From an uncultured Bacteroidota bacterium (GTDB taxonomy: Bacteria; Bacteroidota; Bacteroidia; Chitinophagales; Chitinophagaceae): a DNA stretch of 34,431 nt. Shown here piece after piece: positions 26,801 through 33,543 of this stretch. The stretch covers positions 1 to 34,431 of the forward strand of contig CAILLK010000093.1 in the NCBI GenBank assembly GCA_903835005.1. Direction: 5' to 3'. The position numbers and the translations under genes were made by a program. The stretch's first letter is position 1; each line of letters starts with the position of its first letter. A model generated the notes under the pieces. The model was given only the letters and a program-made list of their open reading frames with translations. It ran no database searches and was not told the DNA's origin.

Positions 26801-29800
26801 CCGGCTTCAATATTGGGTACGCCGACAGTATGCGTACTTAGCGCGAGTACTATTACCGATGCATCTGCCGGAGGTATATTTACCAGCAGCAATCCTACCT
26901 TAGCAACTATCAATCCTTCGACAGGATCTATCACCGGTGTTTCGGCAGGCACACTTGTATTTACTTATACATTACCAACTGCCTGTAAAGCAACTTTGCC
27001 AGGCACCGTATATGCTTTACCAGCAACTTTCTCTGTAACCGGCGGCGGTAATTATTGTGCAGGTGGTTCAGGTGTTGCATTAGGGCTGACCGGGTCTGTT
27101 TTAGGAAACAGCTACCAGGTTTATTACAACAACGGAGTTATCAATGTTCCGCTTGGTACGCCATGGTCGGGAACTGGTTATGCATTATCATTCGGAACCG
27201 TAACAGGCGGAGGCGTTTATACTGTTCAGGGAATTGTTAACAGCACAGGCTGCAATTCGCTGATGAGCGGCAGTGCCACAGTAGTCATCAATCCATTGCC
27301 GGCAGCATTTACCGTTACACAAACAGGAACCAGCTATTGCGCAGGCAGCACCGGAATACCGGTTGGTTTAACTGGTTCGGTTTCCGCACCTCCTACCACT
27401 TATCAGTTATATAATGCTGGTGTTGCTTCTGGCGCTCCTGTATCAGGTACGGGTGGGGTATTGTCATTAGGTACTTTATATACACCAGGGTCATATAATG
27501 TTATCGCAACAATTACCGGTACTGGTTGTACTCAGGCTATGACTGGTGTGGCTACAGTATCCGTTAATCCTTTACCTGCAATTTACTCCGTAACAGGCGG
27601 TGGTAATTATTGCACAGGTGGCACTGGTGTTACTGTCGGGCTGAGCGGTTCAGATGCAGGCCTTACTTATACATTGAAGGCCGGCGCGCTTGCTGTAGGA
27701 ACACTTACAGGTACTGGTAGTTCGCTGAACTTCGGTCTCCAGACAACTGCAGCAGCCTATACGGTTACTGCATTGAATACCATTACAGGTTGCACAACAG
27801 GTATGCTGGGTTCAGTAACTGTGGCTACAAATCCATTACCTAATGCATTTACCTTAACTGTCAGCGGTACCGGAGCTTATTGTGCAGGTGGTGCAGGATT
27901 AACACTTAATCTCAGCAATTCACAGGCAGGTTTCAGTTACCAGTTGTACTACAATAATGGAGTTACAACTGTTGCTTCCGGCAGCCCTGTTACCAGCACA
28001 GTAGCAGGCGCAATCAGCTTTGGAGCGCGTACCGGTGCAGGTACATATACTGCTATCGCAACCAATCTGGCTACCGGATGTACCCAAAATATGACCGGTG
28101 CACCAGTTATCACAATTAATCCGTTACCAAATATTTATACCTTCTATGGCGGTGGTCCTTACTGTTCAGGCGGAACAGGTGTGTTAGACAGCCTTAGTGG
28201 TTCACAGGTTGGCGCAACCTATCAGTTATATCTGGGTGGCGTTGCTCTTCCCGGTTCATTATCCGGAACCGGATTACCGCTGTCTTCTCCTTTATTAACT
28301 ACCGGAGGTATTTATACTGCTGTTGCTACATTAGGCACATGTACAGCGCTTATGACCGGATCGGCTACCATTACGGTTAATTCATTGCCTAATGCCTATA
28401 TCGTTTCCGGCACAGGAAATTATTGTGCAGGTGGTGCAGGAGTTCATGTGCTGCTGAGCAATTCAGATATTGGCATTAACTATCAGGTGATATTTGGCGG
28501 CTCAACACCAGTAACCGGCGCTATTGCAGGTACCGGCGCACCGCTTGATTTTGGCGCATTCTACACCGCAGGTAACTATACAGTGGTAGCTACAAATGCA
28601 GCTACATCCTGTACCAAAAACATGACCGGCAGCGCTACTATAGGTATCAATCCATTACCTCCTGTTAATAATGTTACAGGTGGTGGCAGTTATTGCGCTG
28701 GTGGTACCGGAGTAACAATTGGATTAAATGGTTCTGTTACAGGGGTTAGCTACCAGTTATACAATGGGTTATCAGTTGCCGGCGCTCCATTAGCCGGCTC
28801 AGGATCTGCCCTTACTTTTGGTACCTCATTTACCGCTGCCGGCAGCTATACAGTGATTGCAACCAACAGTACTACCGGTTGCTCCACTACTATGGCAGGC
28901 AGTACTACGGTTACCATTACAGCACCTCCGGCTGTTAATAATGTTACAGGTGGCGGCACTTATTGTGCCGGAGGCACAGGTGTTCACATTGGCCTTAATG
29001 GTTCAGTTGGTGGAAATACTTACCAGTTGTATAATGGTGCTGTTTCCTATGGTCCGGCAGTATCCGGTACAGGTTCTGCCCTTGATTTTGGATTGATTAC
29101 ACCTGGCGGTACGTATACCGTTACGGCTACAACTACGGCTACCGGTTGTACCGGCAGCATGGCAGGCAGTGCTGTAGTTACTGTAAGTACCTTACCTACA
29201 GCATATAATGTTACCGGTGGCGGCGGATATTGCGCAGGTGGAACAGGTATGCATGTTTACCTGAGTAACTCTGCAGTTGGTGTAAACTACCAGTTATTCC
29301 AGGGTGCCTTTATGGTGAGCGCTGCAATTCCCGGAACAGGAGCAATTCTTGATTTTGGCCTGCAGACAGTTGCAGGCAGTTACACAGTTGTAGCTACAAA
29401 TATGACAACAAGCTGTACTAATAATATGAGCGGTAGTGCAACAATTTCAATAAATGCATTGCCAATGGTGTATACTGTATCAGGTGGTGGTTCTTATTGC
29501 TCAGGTGGTTCGGGCCTCCATGTTTTGCTCAGCAACTCTGACCCTGGCTACAGCTACCAGTTGTTTAATGGTACTGCTCCGCTTACCATTATGTCAGGTT
29601 CTGGTTCCGGCCTTGATTTCGGAGCCCAGACAATGGCTGGAAGCTATACGGTTACAGCTACTAATACTACCACAGGTTGTACAGCTTCAATGACCAGCAG
29701 CGCATCAATTACTGTTACCGCATTGCCTGCAGTATATGCGGTAACCGGCGGAGGCGCTTATTGCGCTACAGGTACAGGAGTTCATGTAGGTCTGGGCAGC

Positions 29801-32800
29801 AGCGATGCCGGTACTTCTTACCAGTTATACAATGGTACATCTGCAGCAGGATCTCCGCTAACCGGAGCTGGTTCGTCACTTGATTTCGGTTTGCAGACAT
29901 TACCAGGCATCTATACTGTTGTTGCTACCAATGGCTCTTCATGTGTCAATAATATGGGCGGTTCTGTAACCGTTTCGGTTAATCCGCTTCCGCTTCATCA
30001 CACTGTTACCGGTGGTGGCAGTTACTGTGCTGGCGGTACAGGTGTTTATATAGGTCTGAATGGTTCTCATTCGGGTATTAATTATCAGCTGTACAATGGT
30101 ACAACTGCGGTTGGCACTCCGGTTCCGGGTACCGGGCTTCTGCTTAATTTCGGACTTCAGACTGCAACCGGTACTTATACAGTAGTTGCAATAAGTTCAG
30201 GTACAGCCTGCACTGCAACTATGACCGGAAGCGCTACTGTTTCCATCAATTCATTGCCTGTAGTTTATGCAATGACAGGTGGTGGTAATTATTGCTCAGG
30301 CGGTGCCGGAGTTGATGTGGGACTGGGAGGATCAGATATGGGTGTTAATTATCAGTTGTATCTGGGTTTGGTGCCATTTGGCGGCCCTGTTGCCGGAACC
30401 GGTTTACCGCTTGATTTTGGTATACAGACAGCGCCAGGTATTTATACAGTTACTGCATCCAATGCACTGAGCGGTTGTATGAGCAATATGTCGGGTACTT
30501 CTGTTGTTAATATTAATCCGTTGCCTGCTGCATTCAGTGTAACAGGTGGTGGCAGTTATTGTGCTTCCGCATTAAGTACCTTGCATGTGGGTCTCAGCGG
30601 TTCTCAGTTCGGCACCAGCTACCAGCTGATGCTGGGTGGTGCAGCAACAGGCCTTCCGGTGGCAGGTACTGGTTATTCACTCGATTTCGGAGTGGAAGCG
30701 ACTGCAGGTACATATTCAGTGCAGGCTACAAATACAGGAACCGGTTGCATGAATACAATGACCGGCAGTGCAGTTATTACCATTAATGCTGCTCCCGTTG
30801 TGTACCCTGTTTCCGGTGGCGGAGGTTATTGCATCGGTGGTGCAGGTCAGCATATTTTCCTTGATGGCTCTGCAACCGGCATTAATTACCAGCTTTATAT
30901 AGGGACAATCGCTTCAGGTTCGCCTGTGGCAGGTACTGGTTCAGGCCTTGATTTCGGTCTAAAGACTGCAGCCGGTGCCTATACTGTAGCTGCTACTGAT
31001 GCATCTACCGGTTGTACAAGTACTATGGGTGGTTCTGCCACAATCGGAATTAATCCGTTACCAACTATCTTTACTGTTACAGGCGGCGGTGGTTATTGTG
31101 CCGGCGAACCGGGAGTACATGTAATGATCAATGGCTCAGAGGCTGGCGTAAATTACCATCTCTATATTGCCGGCAGCACACCAACCGGACCGGAAGTGGC
31201 AGGTACAGGGTTACCTGTAGATATGGGTGTTTATCCTGCGGTGGGTACATATACCGCCATTGCTACCAATGCATCTACTGGTTGTGTGAATAATATGGCA
31301 AGTTCAGCCATAATATCTGTCAATCCGTTACCACTCCAGTATACAGTTACTGGTGGCGGCGGTTTTTGTTCAGGTGGTACAGGCGTTCCGGTTGGATTAA
31401 GTGGTTCCTCAACCGGAATCAGCTATCTGCTTTACAAAGATGGTATTGCTTCAGGCACCTATGTGCCGGGCACTGGTTCTGCAATGAGTTTCGGCACACA
31501 GACCGATGCAGGCGTTTATACAGTTGGTGCATTTAATCCGGGTACTGGTTGTTCTTCAGTTATGATTACCAGTGTATCTGTAGCAGTAAATGCATTGCCG
31601 GCTATCTATTCAGTAACCGGAGGCGGCAATTTCTGCGCAGGTGGTACAGGGGTTCCGGTTTCACTGAGCGGTTCCAACTCTGGTGTCAGTTACCAGCTTT
31701 ACAATGGTACGATGCCCGCTGGTTCTCCTCTTGGCGGATCCGGATCTTCACTCAGCTTTGGCCTGAAGACTTCAGGAGGTACTTATACCGTAATTGCAAC
31801 CAACAGCAGTACAGGTTGTGTCAGCAATATGGCTGGTTCAGCAGCTGTTGCAGTTAATGCGCTCCCTGTTGTTTATAACATGACTGGTGGTGGCAGTTAC
31901 TGCGCAGGTGGTACCGGGGTTAATATAACCCTGAGCGGCTCCAATACTGGTGTTAACTACCAGCTTTATAATACTGCAGCAGTTGGTTCAGCAGCAACAG
32001 GTACCGGACTTTTGCTGAACTTTGGTACACAGACTACTGCCGGTTCTTATTTTGTAGTTGCAACCAACGCAACTACAGGCTGTAGGGATACTATGAACGG
32101 CGTTTCCAATATTTCTGTTAATGCGGTTCCGGGTATTGTTGCTATCAACGGTGGTGGCAGCTATTGCGAAGGCGGTACTGGTATTGCTGTCGGGCTCGTA
32201 GGTTCAGCTACAGGTATCAGTTATCAGCTTTATACTACTGCTCCGCTTACGGCAACCGGCAGTCCGGTACATGGCACCGGTGCAACTGTTTCATTCGGTC
32301 TGCAGACTGAGGGATCTGTTTATGTAGCCGTAGCTACCGATACTGCTACAGGATGTACTTCAAATATGTCGGGTACTGCAACAGTGAGTGTGATACCTAC
32401 AGTAATACCATCTGTCAGCATCTTGTCCAGCCTTGGCGATACGGTATGTTCTGGTATTTCAGTTACTTATTCCGCTGCTCCTGTAAATGGCGGTACAGCT
32501 CCGGGCTACCAGTGGAGCATTAATGGAGTAACGGTTGGTTCTGGCAGCAGTTATACCTATCTGCCGTTAAACGGAGATACAGTAAGTGTAACACTTACCA
32601 GCAGTGCAGCTTGTCCGGCGCCTGCTACAGCAACAGATATGCTTAAAATGATGGTTAATGCCAACGTAATGCCAATGGTTTCAGTAACTGCATTAACAGG
32701 CGATACTGTTTGTTCCGGAAGCATAGCAGCTTTTTCAGCTTCATCAGTATATGGTGGCAGCGCCCCGGCTTACTCCTGGATACTGAACAGTAATACTGTT

Positions 32801-33493
32801 GCTACTGGTTCTTCATACAGCTATACTCCTTCAAATGGTGATATTCTATTCTGTAAACTGACCAGTAATTATCAATGCGTATTGTCAGCAACTGCTGTAA
32901 GCAATTATGAGAACATGGTGGTTCAGCCAGGGGGCACAGCATCAGTTACTGTGTCTGTAAGTTATGGTACCAGTGCGGGGCCCGTTGTTTATAATACCGC
33001 TTTCACAGCAACTGTTACCAATGGCGGATTCGCTCCATCCTATCAGTGGCTCATTAACGGCGCTGTTATTGCCGGGGCAACGAATTCAGGTTATACTGCA
33101 CCGTTACTCAACAATGGTGATGTGGTTTCCTGCTATGTTATTGTCAACTCCACATGCGGAACCCAGTCAGTTGAAGGCAGCGCTACTGTAATTTCAGCTA
33201 ATGTGGGAGTTCAGCCTGTTGTAAATGGTAACGGTGATATCAGGTTGTCGCCAAATCCAAACAAGGGTCAGTTTACCATTTCAGGTAACGTGGGAATTTC
33301 AGGCGAATCGGAATACACGCTTGAAATTACCGATCTGCTGGGCCAGGTAATTTATAAAACAGCTGTTACTGCGCATAATGGAGAACTGAATGAAAGGGTA
33401 GTACTCGACCATTCGGTAGCCAATGGTATGTACCTTCTTAACCTGCGTTCAGGAAATGATAACAGGGTATTCCACATAGTAGTAGAACAATAG
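17891..33493 (+). CDS. Giant 5200-residue multi-repeat surface protein, type A T9SS sorting domain
   Basis: A probable signal peptide (residues about 1-43, hydrophobic A-L-L-F-L-G-V-L-L-F-G) is followed by an Ig-like domain, a TIG domain (about 145-225), a first FG-GAP/VCBS propeller (about 238-602), an Ig-like repeat, a second TIG (about 685-765) and a second propeller (about 772-1153). Then come an Ig-like repeat, a PKD domain (about 1235-1317, W-S-F-G-D-G), nine type-A Ig-like repeats (1318-1978), a separate domain (1979-2084), one type-B repeat (2085-2172), an Ig domain, eleven type-A repeats (2249-3046), twenty type-B repeats (3047-4839) and three PKD/Ig-like domains. A type A T9SS sorting domain (5113-5200; L-S-P-N-P-N-K-G and G-M-Y-L-L-N-L) closes it. 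It should be exported by T9SS and attached to the surface. The frame is unbroken. Long fibrous adhesin is the likely role; the ligand is unknown. Confidence 0.95.
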   Translation: MRSGNLSFQMQNAYRKTNRISASKALLFLGVLLFGMSTGGFAISFNNGSPQSLSVCFNSATSINSLLTATDATGLTFTWTVTSGPSNGTIVGLPQTAASGTNISPVAVSYTPFAGTYGADAFTVQVSDGVFAVTTVINVVVNPVPTISLVSPNFANPLSGVTITGTNFNTTPGNNIVYFGTTRASVTAASATSLSINVPNGGIFAPITVENNSCAIVGNYNKPFLPTFNNTAYAPQTVNFATHVDITTASSSNHLTYGDIDGDGKVDVIESNFGTSTVYVYRNTSTTGSPSFSLAATLPLATGGAGGATIGDIDGDGLLDIVVAAAAGGGNIYIYRNTSTPGSISFAGAITVSYFTNANISVIADIDGDGLPDIISSELTNLAVFRNTSTVGSISFAARVNFTAPANISGVATGDLDGDGKTDLLTSNGTTSVSAWRNTSTPGTVSFAARQDFTTPGSATDVALADIDGDGIMDIICTSTTPNDMSVFKGTSSSGSISMGARTDYAAGANDQYFTIGDFDGDGKPDVAVSSITSGNVGVYRNTSVSGTVSFSLPVAGPLPPSFTANSGASQLGAVDIDGDGLTDIVVTDQSVAKFSVLLNSPLTPNTGTATVCPGLTTTISNSFAAGGTWTTSNAAIATVTAGPATSTTVTGVLSGTCNITFTSTGTAQTVVTTVTVIANPTVTGISTSVGFPSSAVTITGTNFNTTSTNDIVWFGAVRATVNTATATSLGVSVPIGATFGPITVESATCGMQAASTGTYLQNYSNGAFIANTVNFDQQYTLPTGTTPWDVALGDIDGDGKSDIVVTNNGSNTITVFRNISSSGSLSSGSFSAGVSFATGSGPIGVAIGDVDGDGKLDVATANAGTTTVSVLRNTSTPGTISFSAHADFSIGVGASAATNVIIGDVDGDGKPELITCNFSTSNISVLQNTSVSGTFSFGSVQTFAAGTNPEGLAFGDIDGDGKPDIGVSNRNSNNISLLRNTATIGTINAGTLAAAVNYTANTNPVGMKFADIDGDGKLDIVVANNGANNFSVFRNTATSGVPFVAGSLAARVDFGALSNPFFNIGIGDIDGDGKPDVISVNSNAGSVFVFRNTATSGVINAGSFATPVNFAAAGGTTPNEYVSAVGDLDGDGKADLVVSNQSSTSISVLRNDPLTPITGTFTVCQNGPTTTLSDVPPGGTWTSSNANATIGATTGVLAGITGGTATITYQGTATSLTLGNYTTQLITINPQSSAAFTSGTNPTCQGATFTSTFNNASAGITAYAWSFGDGATAVGNNPVHGYTSSGNFTVSLIVTNTNGCTSTASLVQTVNPTPAAIAGTLTVCTGSTTALTNSLPGTWSSSAPGTASVVPATGVVTGVAPGNATITFTSTAGCIITAVVTVNQTPSAITVPGAVCVGNTITVSDAYLPGTGVWSSSNTALGTVNSSTGVVGGISAGSPVITYTIPATGCFNSASVVVNPLPAPIAGSLAVCIGLTSPLTDATPGGSWSSITGSVATISGGGSLLGVSSGNSTISYTLGTGCASTAQATVNPNPAAITGTTTICSGFGTTLTSSSGTWSSSDITIATVTAGPATTTTVTGVSGGTATITVSFPTGCIATTSYLVNPTPAPITGTATVCVGSSTVLTDVTPGGTWTSSIPADVTITGSATITGNIAGTPNIIYTIPATACFVSTPFVVNALPSAITGGSAVCTGSTITLTSSAGGTWTSSNPTDASIGATTATTAVINGLTAGSLTITYTLGTGCAVSEPFVVNQTPAAITGASSVCNGLTTTFTDATTGGVWSSSAPGTASVSVGGVVTGIAVGSTNINYTLGGVCSVTAPITVLAQPAVVTGASSVCTGATTTLSDATSGGTWTSNTPSMATIGATTATTAVINGVSAGVLAITYTLGDGCFSAWPFTVNQTPVAITGPTVVCVASTITLSDITSGGTWSTSNGNASVGATTGVVTGISAGSVNIIYTMPGGCFVVYAITVNGQPNISSFATAATSQCTTVTGTVTVTSASLGAGTFTVTYNLSGANTATANTATLTMGGGGSGTFNIPSGSLAVAGATTVTITQITNSNGCTIATSAGNTAGFNVYAYPTAYTVNGTGSYCAGGTGLHVFLSNSVAGVSYQMYYNGVATGSPLSGIGASLDFGAQTAGGTYTIIGTNTTTLCATTMTGSAIITVNPLPTITVSGAGTICNGFSTTLTASGGSSYSWSPSTGLSATTGVVVTASPASNTTYIVTGSNGTCSNTATAFVSVNPLPAAITGTASVCPGLTTTLASASAGGTWSSVNTAAGTIGASSGVVTGVAAGTSTISYLLPTGCVITTIVTVNPNPAAIGGAGTVCTGSTMPLTDATTGGTWTSSGPEATIVSGTGVVTGVSAGTPTMTYTMGTGCYATAQITVNTTPTAISGILSTCPGQTTLLGSSPSGGTWSSSNPAYGSVVAATGLVTGVTAGSPVISYTLAGCSATAVVVVNPNPGAIAGPTQVCQGSSTGLTDANPGGTWSSSSITYVTMAGSVATGVTAGTVTISYTLGTGCYTTTGFTVNPVPAAITGTNTVCVGQVTNLGDAVTGGLYTSSNTALATVVASTGVVTGVLAGSPTITYTLPTGCLTTYGVVVNPNPSAPTGTNNVCVGLLTTLTDPTTGGTWSSSNPANGSISVAGVVGGVAAGTTTISYTIAATGCFNTMPFTVNALPSAITGAPSVCVGSSTTLSSSPSGGSWSSSNPLWASVISGTGVVTGVLANTPNITYTLPTGCIAVTPIIVNPQPAVITGATTVCTGLNTTLADATTGGSWSSSNLTAGTVSASGVVTGIATGSVNISYTLPAGCFSVQPMTVNQQPAAIAGASTVCTGFTTTLADVSGISTWSSSATAVATVGAATGVVSGLTTGTVNITFTLPGGCYVVQPMTVNPTPAAIISVSNVCVSSNITMSDASVGGLWSSSDIGVATIGSTTGVLSGLTAGAINVTYTLPAGCIVTFPLTVNPLPASILGTPTVCVLSASTITDASAGGIFTSSNPTLATINPSTGSITGVSAGTLVFTYTLPTACKATLPGTVYALPATFSVTGGGNYCAGGSGVALGLTGSVLGNSYQVYYNNGVINVPLGTPWSGTGYALSFGTVTGGGVYTVQGIVNSTGCNSLMSGSATVVINPLPAAFTVTQTGTSYCAGSTGIPVGLTGSVSAPPTTYQLYNAGVASGAPVSGTGGVLSLGTLYTPGSYNVIATITGTGCTQAMTGVATVSVNPLPAIYSVTGGGNYCTGGTGVTVGLSGSDAGLTYTLKAGALAVGTLTGTGSSLNFGLQTTAAAYTVTALNTITGCTTGMLGSVTVATNPLPNAFTLTVSGTGAYCAGGAGLTLNLSNSQAGFSYQLYYNNGVTTVASGSPVTSTVAGAISFGARTGAGTYTAIATNLATGCTQNMTGAPVITINPLPNIYTFYGGGPYCSGGTGVLDSLSGSQVGATYQLYLGGVALPGSLSGTGLPLSSPLLTTGGIYTAVATLGTCTALMTGSATITVNSLPNAYIVSGTGNYCAGGAGVHVLLSNSDIGINYQVIFGGSTPVTGAIAGTGAPLDFGAFYTAGNYTVVATNAATSCTKNMTGSATIGINPLPPVNNVTGGGSYCAGGTGVTIGLNGSVTGVSYQLYNGLSVAGAPLAGSGSALTFGTSFTAAGSYTVIATNSTTGCSTTMAGSTTVTITAPPAVNNVTGGGTYCAGGTGVHIGLNGSVGGNTYQLYNGAVSYGPAVSGTGSALDFGLITPGGTYTVTATTTATGCTGSMAGSAVVTVSTLPTAYNVTGGGGYCAGGTGMHVYLSNSAVGVNYQLFQGAFMVSAAIPGTGAILDFGLQTVAGSYTVVATNMTTSCTNNMSGSATISINALPMVYTVSGGGSYCSGGSGLHVLLSNSDPGYSYQLFNGTAPLTIMSGSGSGLDFGAQTMAGSYTVTATNTTTGCTASMTSSASITVTALPAVYAVTGGGAYCATGTGVHVGLGSSDAGTSYQLYNGTSAAGSPLTGAGSSLDFGLQTLPGIYTVVATNGSSCVNNMGGSVTVSVNPLPLHHTVTGGGSYCAGGTGVYIGLNGSHSGINYQLYNGTTAVGTPVPGTGLLLNFGLQTATGTYTVVAISSGTACTATMTGSATVSINSLPVVYAMTGGGNYCSGGAGVDVGLGGSDMGVNYQLYLGLVPFGGPVAGTGLPLDFGIQTAPGIYTVTASNALSGCMSNMSGTSVVNINPLPAAFSVTGGGSYCASALSTLHVGLSGSQFGTSYQLMLGGAATGLPVAGTGYSLDFGVEATAGTYSVQATNTGTGCMNTMTGSAVITINAAPVVYPVSGGGGYCIGGAGQHIFLDGSATGINYQLYIGTIASGSPVAGTGSGLDFGLKTAAGAYTVAATDASTGCTSTMGGSATIGINPLPTIFTVTGGGGYCAGEPGVHVMINGSEAGVNYHLYIAGSTPTGPEVAGTGLPVDMGVYPAVGTYTAIATNASTGCVNNMASSAIISVNPLPLQYTVTGGGGFCSGGTGVPVGLSGSSTGISYLLYKDGIASGTYVPGTGSAMSFGTQTDAGVYTVGAFNPGTGCSSVMITSVSVAVNALPAIYSVTGGGNFCAGGTGVPVSLSGSNSGVSYQLYNGTMPAGSPLGGSGSSLSFGLKTSGGTYTVIATNSSTGCVSNMAGSAAVAVNALPVVYNMTGGGSYCAGGTGVNITLSGSNTGVNYQLYNTAAVGSAATGTGLLLNFGTQTTAGSYFVVATNATTGCRDTMNGVSNISVNAVPGIVAINGGGSYCEGGTGIAVGLVGSATGISYQLYTTAPLTATGSPVHGTGATVSFGLQTEGSVYVAVATDTATGCTSNMSGTATVSVIPTVIPSVSILSSLGDTVCSGISVTYSAAPVNGGTAPGYQWSINGVTVGSGSSYTYLPLNGDTVSVTLTSSAACPAPATATDMLKMMVNANVMPMVSVTALTGDTVCSGSIAAFSASSVYGGSAPAYSWILNSNTVATGSSYSYTPSNGDILFCKLTSNYQCVLSATAVSNYENMVVQPGGTASVTVSVSYGTSAGPVVYNTAFTATVTNGGFAPSYQWLINGAVIAGATNSGYTAPLLNNGDVVSCYVIVNSTCGTQSVEGSATVISANVGVQPVVNGNGDIRLSPNPNKGQFTISGNVGISGESEYTLEITDLLGQVIYKTAVTAHNGELNERVVLDHSVANGMYLLNLRSGNDNRVFHIVVEQ
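18602..19695 (+). repeat. First seven-copy FG-GAP/VCBS propeller (within the giant gene)
   Basis: I count seven D-(I/L/F)-D-G-D-G calcium-loop motifs, each followed by a strand such as (P/V)-D-(I/V)-(I/V) and by Y-R-N-T-S. Seven copies fit a seven-bladed beta-propeller with one Ca-binding loop per blade, as in integrin alpha heads. Confidence 0.88.
20206..21349 (+). repeat. Second seven-copy FG-GAP/VCBS propeller (within the giant gene)
   Basis: Again seven D-(I/V/L)-D-G-D-G-K motifs, preceded by a TIG domain just like the first propeller. The TIG-propeller-Ig block is thus present twice, most likely by an internal duplication. Confidence 0.88.
21842..23824 (+). repeat. Type-A Ig-like repeats, array 1 (nine copies of about 73 residues)
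   Basis: Each copy runs I-(T/A)-G-x-x-x-V-C-x-G, then L-(T/S)-D-A-T-x-G-G-T-W-(S/T)-S-S, then G-V-V-T-G-(I/V)-x-A-G and I-x-Y-T-L-x-x-G-C, closing with V-N-x-x-P-A. The W-S-S-S and T-G-V-x-A-G parts recall bacterial Ig-like group 2 domains. The Cys of V-C and of G-C are at places where Ig domains form their core disulfide. Confidence 0.88.
24143..24406 (+). repeat. Isolated type-B repeat between the two type-A arrays
   Basis: An 88-residue copy with G-T-G-S-Y-C-A-G-G-T-G, Y-Q-M-Y-Y-N-G and L-D-F-G-A-Q-T motifs lies well before the main type-B array. It follows a non-repeated domain of about 106 residues (23825-24142) and precedes an Ig domain with S-W-S-P-S-T-G-L-S (24407-24634). Confidence 0.85.
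24635..27028 (+). repeat. Type-A Ig-like repeats, array 2 (eleven copies of about 73 residues)
   Basis: Same pattern as array 1, with T-W-S-S-S-N-P, the paired Cys and V-N-P-x-P at the joints. The last copy is the most divergent (I-F-T-S-S-N-P, T-A-C-K) and passes directly into type-B repeats. Confidence 0.88.
27029..32407 (+). repeat. Type-B YCAGG repeats (twenty copies of about 88-90 residues)
   Basis: Each copy reads roughly V-T-G-G-G-x-Y-C-A-G-G-T-G-V, then V-x-L-x-G-S-x-x-G-(V/I)-x-Y-Q-L-Y-x-G, G-T-G-x-x-L-D-F-G-x-Q-T, G-x-Y-T-V-x-A-T-N, T-G-C-x-x-x-M-x-G-S-A, and ends V-N-x-L-P. Two Cys are conserved per copy. The likely fold is a beta sandwich of the CHU_C-associated Ig-like kind. Confidence 0.88.
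33227..33490 (+). other. Type A T9SS C-terminal sorting domain of the giant protein
   Basis: The last 88 residues contain I-R-L-S-P-N-P-N-K-G-Q-F-T-I, then I-T-D-L-L-G-Q-V-I-Y, N-G-M-Y-L-L-N-L, and end F-H-I-V-V-E-Q. This is the Por-secretion (type A) pattern; in known cargo the domain is cut off when the protein is attached to the surface. Confidence 0.93.
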
Positions 33494-33511
33494 GTTTGAT
33501 ATATTTTTAGT

Positions 33512-33543
33512 TGGAGCAGGGAATATGAATTTTCCCTGCTCCA
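33512..33543 (+). terminator. Hairpin terminator after the giant gene
   Basis: GGAGCAGGGAA (33513-33523) pairs perfectly with TTCCCTGCTCC (33532-33542), extended by one T-A pair, around an 8-base loop. A T-rich stretch comes only some 18 bases later. Confidence 0.7.
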
